Assembly: GCA_009693435.1 (NCBI GenBank)
Contig: SHXF01000169.1
Coordinates: forward strand, 1 to 5,620
Reading direction: 5' to 3'
Source of the DNA: Betaproteobacteria bacterium
GTDB taxonomy: Bacteria > Pseudomonadota > Gammaproteobacteria > Burkholderiales > SG8-39
Length of the DNA: 5,620 bases
The notes beneath the pieces were generated by a model. It had not been told where the DNA came from. It saw only the letters and a list, made by a program, of their open reading frames with translations, and did not search any database. Of this stretch, positions 4,755-5,620 are shown piece by piece. How positions within the stretch are numbered: position 1 is the first letter of the stretch; each line of letters begins with the position of its first letter. Position numbers and translations under genes: made by a program.

Positions 4755-5620
4755 ATGAAAATTCCGGCAGCCACAGCGCCAATTGCACTGCTTTTTTTCG
4801 TGCTGTTCGCAGGTGTTCCATCAGGCGTACTTGCGCAAGGCGCGGTGGCTTCGTATCCGTCGCGGCCGGTGACGGTCATCAGCCCGAACTCCCCAGGCTC
4901 ATCCCTGGACAAGGATGGACGGTTCTGGACGCAGAAGCTCAGCGAGTCGCTGGGCAAGCCCTTTGTGCTTGACTTCAAGGCCGGGGGCGCCGGGACCATT
5001 GGCACCAACTACGTGGCCAATGCCGCGCCCGATGGGCACACGCTGCTCATCATGACCGCGGCGTTCACGGTCGGCGCCGCCATGCAGAAGGACTTGCCCT
5101 ACGATTCGGTCAAGGACTTTGCGCCGGTATCGCTGACGCATCTTCGGCCGGCGATGCTGTTCGTAACGCCCTCGCTGCCGGTAACGACTTACCCCGAATA
5201 CATTGCCTACGCGAGGGACAATCCGGGCAAAGTCAACTTCGGTACTGCCGGTAGCGGCGGCATACAACACATGGTTGGCGCCTGGATGCACACCCCCACC
5301 CACACGAAAGTCACATTCATCCATTACAAGGGGATGGGCCCGCAGATCGTCGACCTTCTGGCGGGGAGGACGCATGTATCGATCTCCAGTATCGCAGTGG
5401 GCATGCCCAATCTGAAATCGGGAAAGATGCGTGCGATTGCCATCCTCAGCGCTGATTGTTCGCCGCTGTTGCCGGGCATGAAAACGGTGGCCGAGCAGGG
5501 CATTCCCGGGTTTGATTATTCGGCCTAGGGCGGTTTTCTCACCGTCGCCGCCGTGCCGACCGCCATCATCGCCAGGCTTGCCGCCGAATTCGCGCATCAC
5601 GCAAAGGATCCTGAACTCAT
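4755..5620 (+). pseudogene. Bug/TctC-family solute-binding protein with an internal TAG (fourth copy, runs off the right edge)
   Basis: The ATG at 4755, preceded by AGGA at 4747-4750, opens a frame closely related to the upstream gene (about 70-75% identical residues by eye), only 36 bases after its stop. The signal peptide (MKIPAATAP, hydrophobic to about 20, VLA-Q at 27/28) is intact. Mature features are SPNSPGSSLDKDGRFW (43-58), DFKAGGAGTIG, KDFAPVS, IHYKG and KTVAEQGIPGFDYSA. Codon 258 (5526-5528) is TAG where the sister has TGG for tryptophan, a position in a conserved C-terminal segment. Beyond it the same frame continues for 30 codons with clear homology (GGFLTVAAVPTAII, then AEFAHHAKDPEL) to the edge. 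Stopping at 5528 would give 257 residues lacking about 65, including part of the binding fold. A nonsense pseudogene is the simplest reading; readthrough or a sequence error are alternatives. One substitution, Cys for Arg in SADCSPLLPG, is also unusual. Confidence 0.8.

Noticed and set aside
1..5620. CRISPR array, tRNA, rRNA or riboswitch
   Set aside because: No regularly spaced direct repeats, no cloverleaf-like element and no recognisable aptamer were seen. Almost all of the window is accounted for by protein-coding sequence.

Overview
The window looks like GC-rich (about 60% by eye) proteobacterial DNA, most likely from a member of the Burkholderiales (betaproteobacteria). The main reason is the run of Bug/TctC-type periplasmic solute-binding proteins, a family hugely expanded in Bordetella, Achromobacter, Cupriavidus and relatives. 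Lineage is an inference; there is no rRNA or marker gene here.

Layout. At the left edge (1-99, minus strand) is the first 33 codons of an IS30-family transposase. Its presumed terminal inverted repeat lies at about 171-196, so an insertion sequence ends just upstream of the first cluster gene. Positions 200-279 hold only a weak candidate promoter. Everything after that is on the plus strand: a Bug-family binding protein (280-1272), a second one (1325-2335), an MmgE/PrpD-family protein (2332-3690, overlapping its neighbour by 4 bases), and two closely related Bug-family genes in tandem (3753-4718 and 4755 to the right edge). Short gaps and common orientation suggest one transcription unit.

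Function. Bug proteins are exported to the periplasm and usually bind small carboxylates for TctAB-type tripartite tricarboxylate transporters, or act as sensors. No TctA or TctB membrane subunit lies in the window, so these receptors are orphans here or share a distant transporter. MmgE/PrpD proteins are cytoplasmic dehydratases, decarboxylases or epimerases of di- and tricarboxylates. The pairing suggests uptake plus catabolism of an organic acid, which cannot be named from sequence.

The most striking observation is that both members of the tandem pair carry a lesion explainable by one G-to-A change. The upstream copy has ATA exactly where its sister has ATG, behind a good ribosome-binding site. 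The downstream copy has TAG exactly where its sister has the TGG tryptophan codon, with an open, homologous frame on both sides. The pair is therefore either decaying, uses a non-canonical start and readthrough, or carries sequence errors. The two copies also share ligand-loop sequences that depart from the usual Bug motifs, as the MmgE/PrpD protein departs from the usual active-site motifs.
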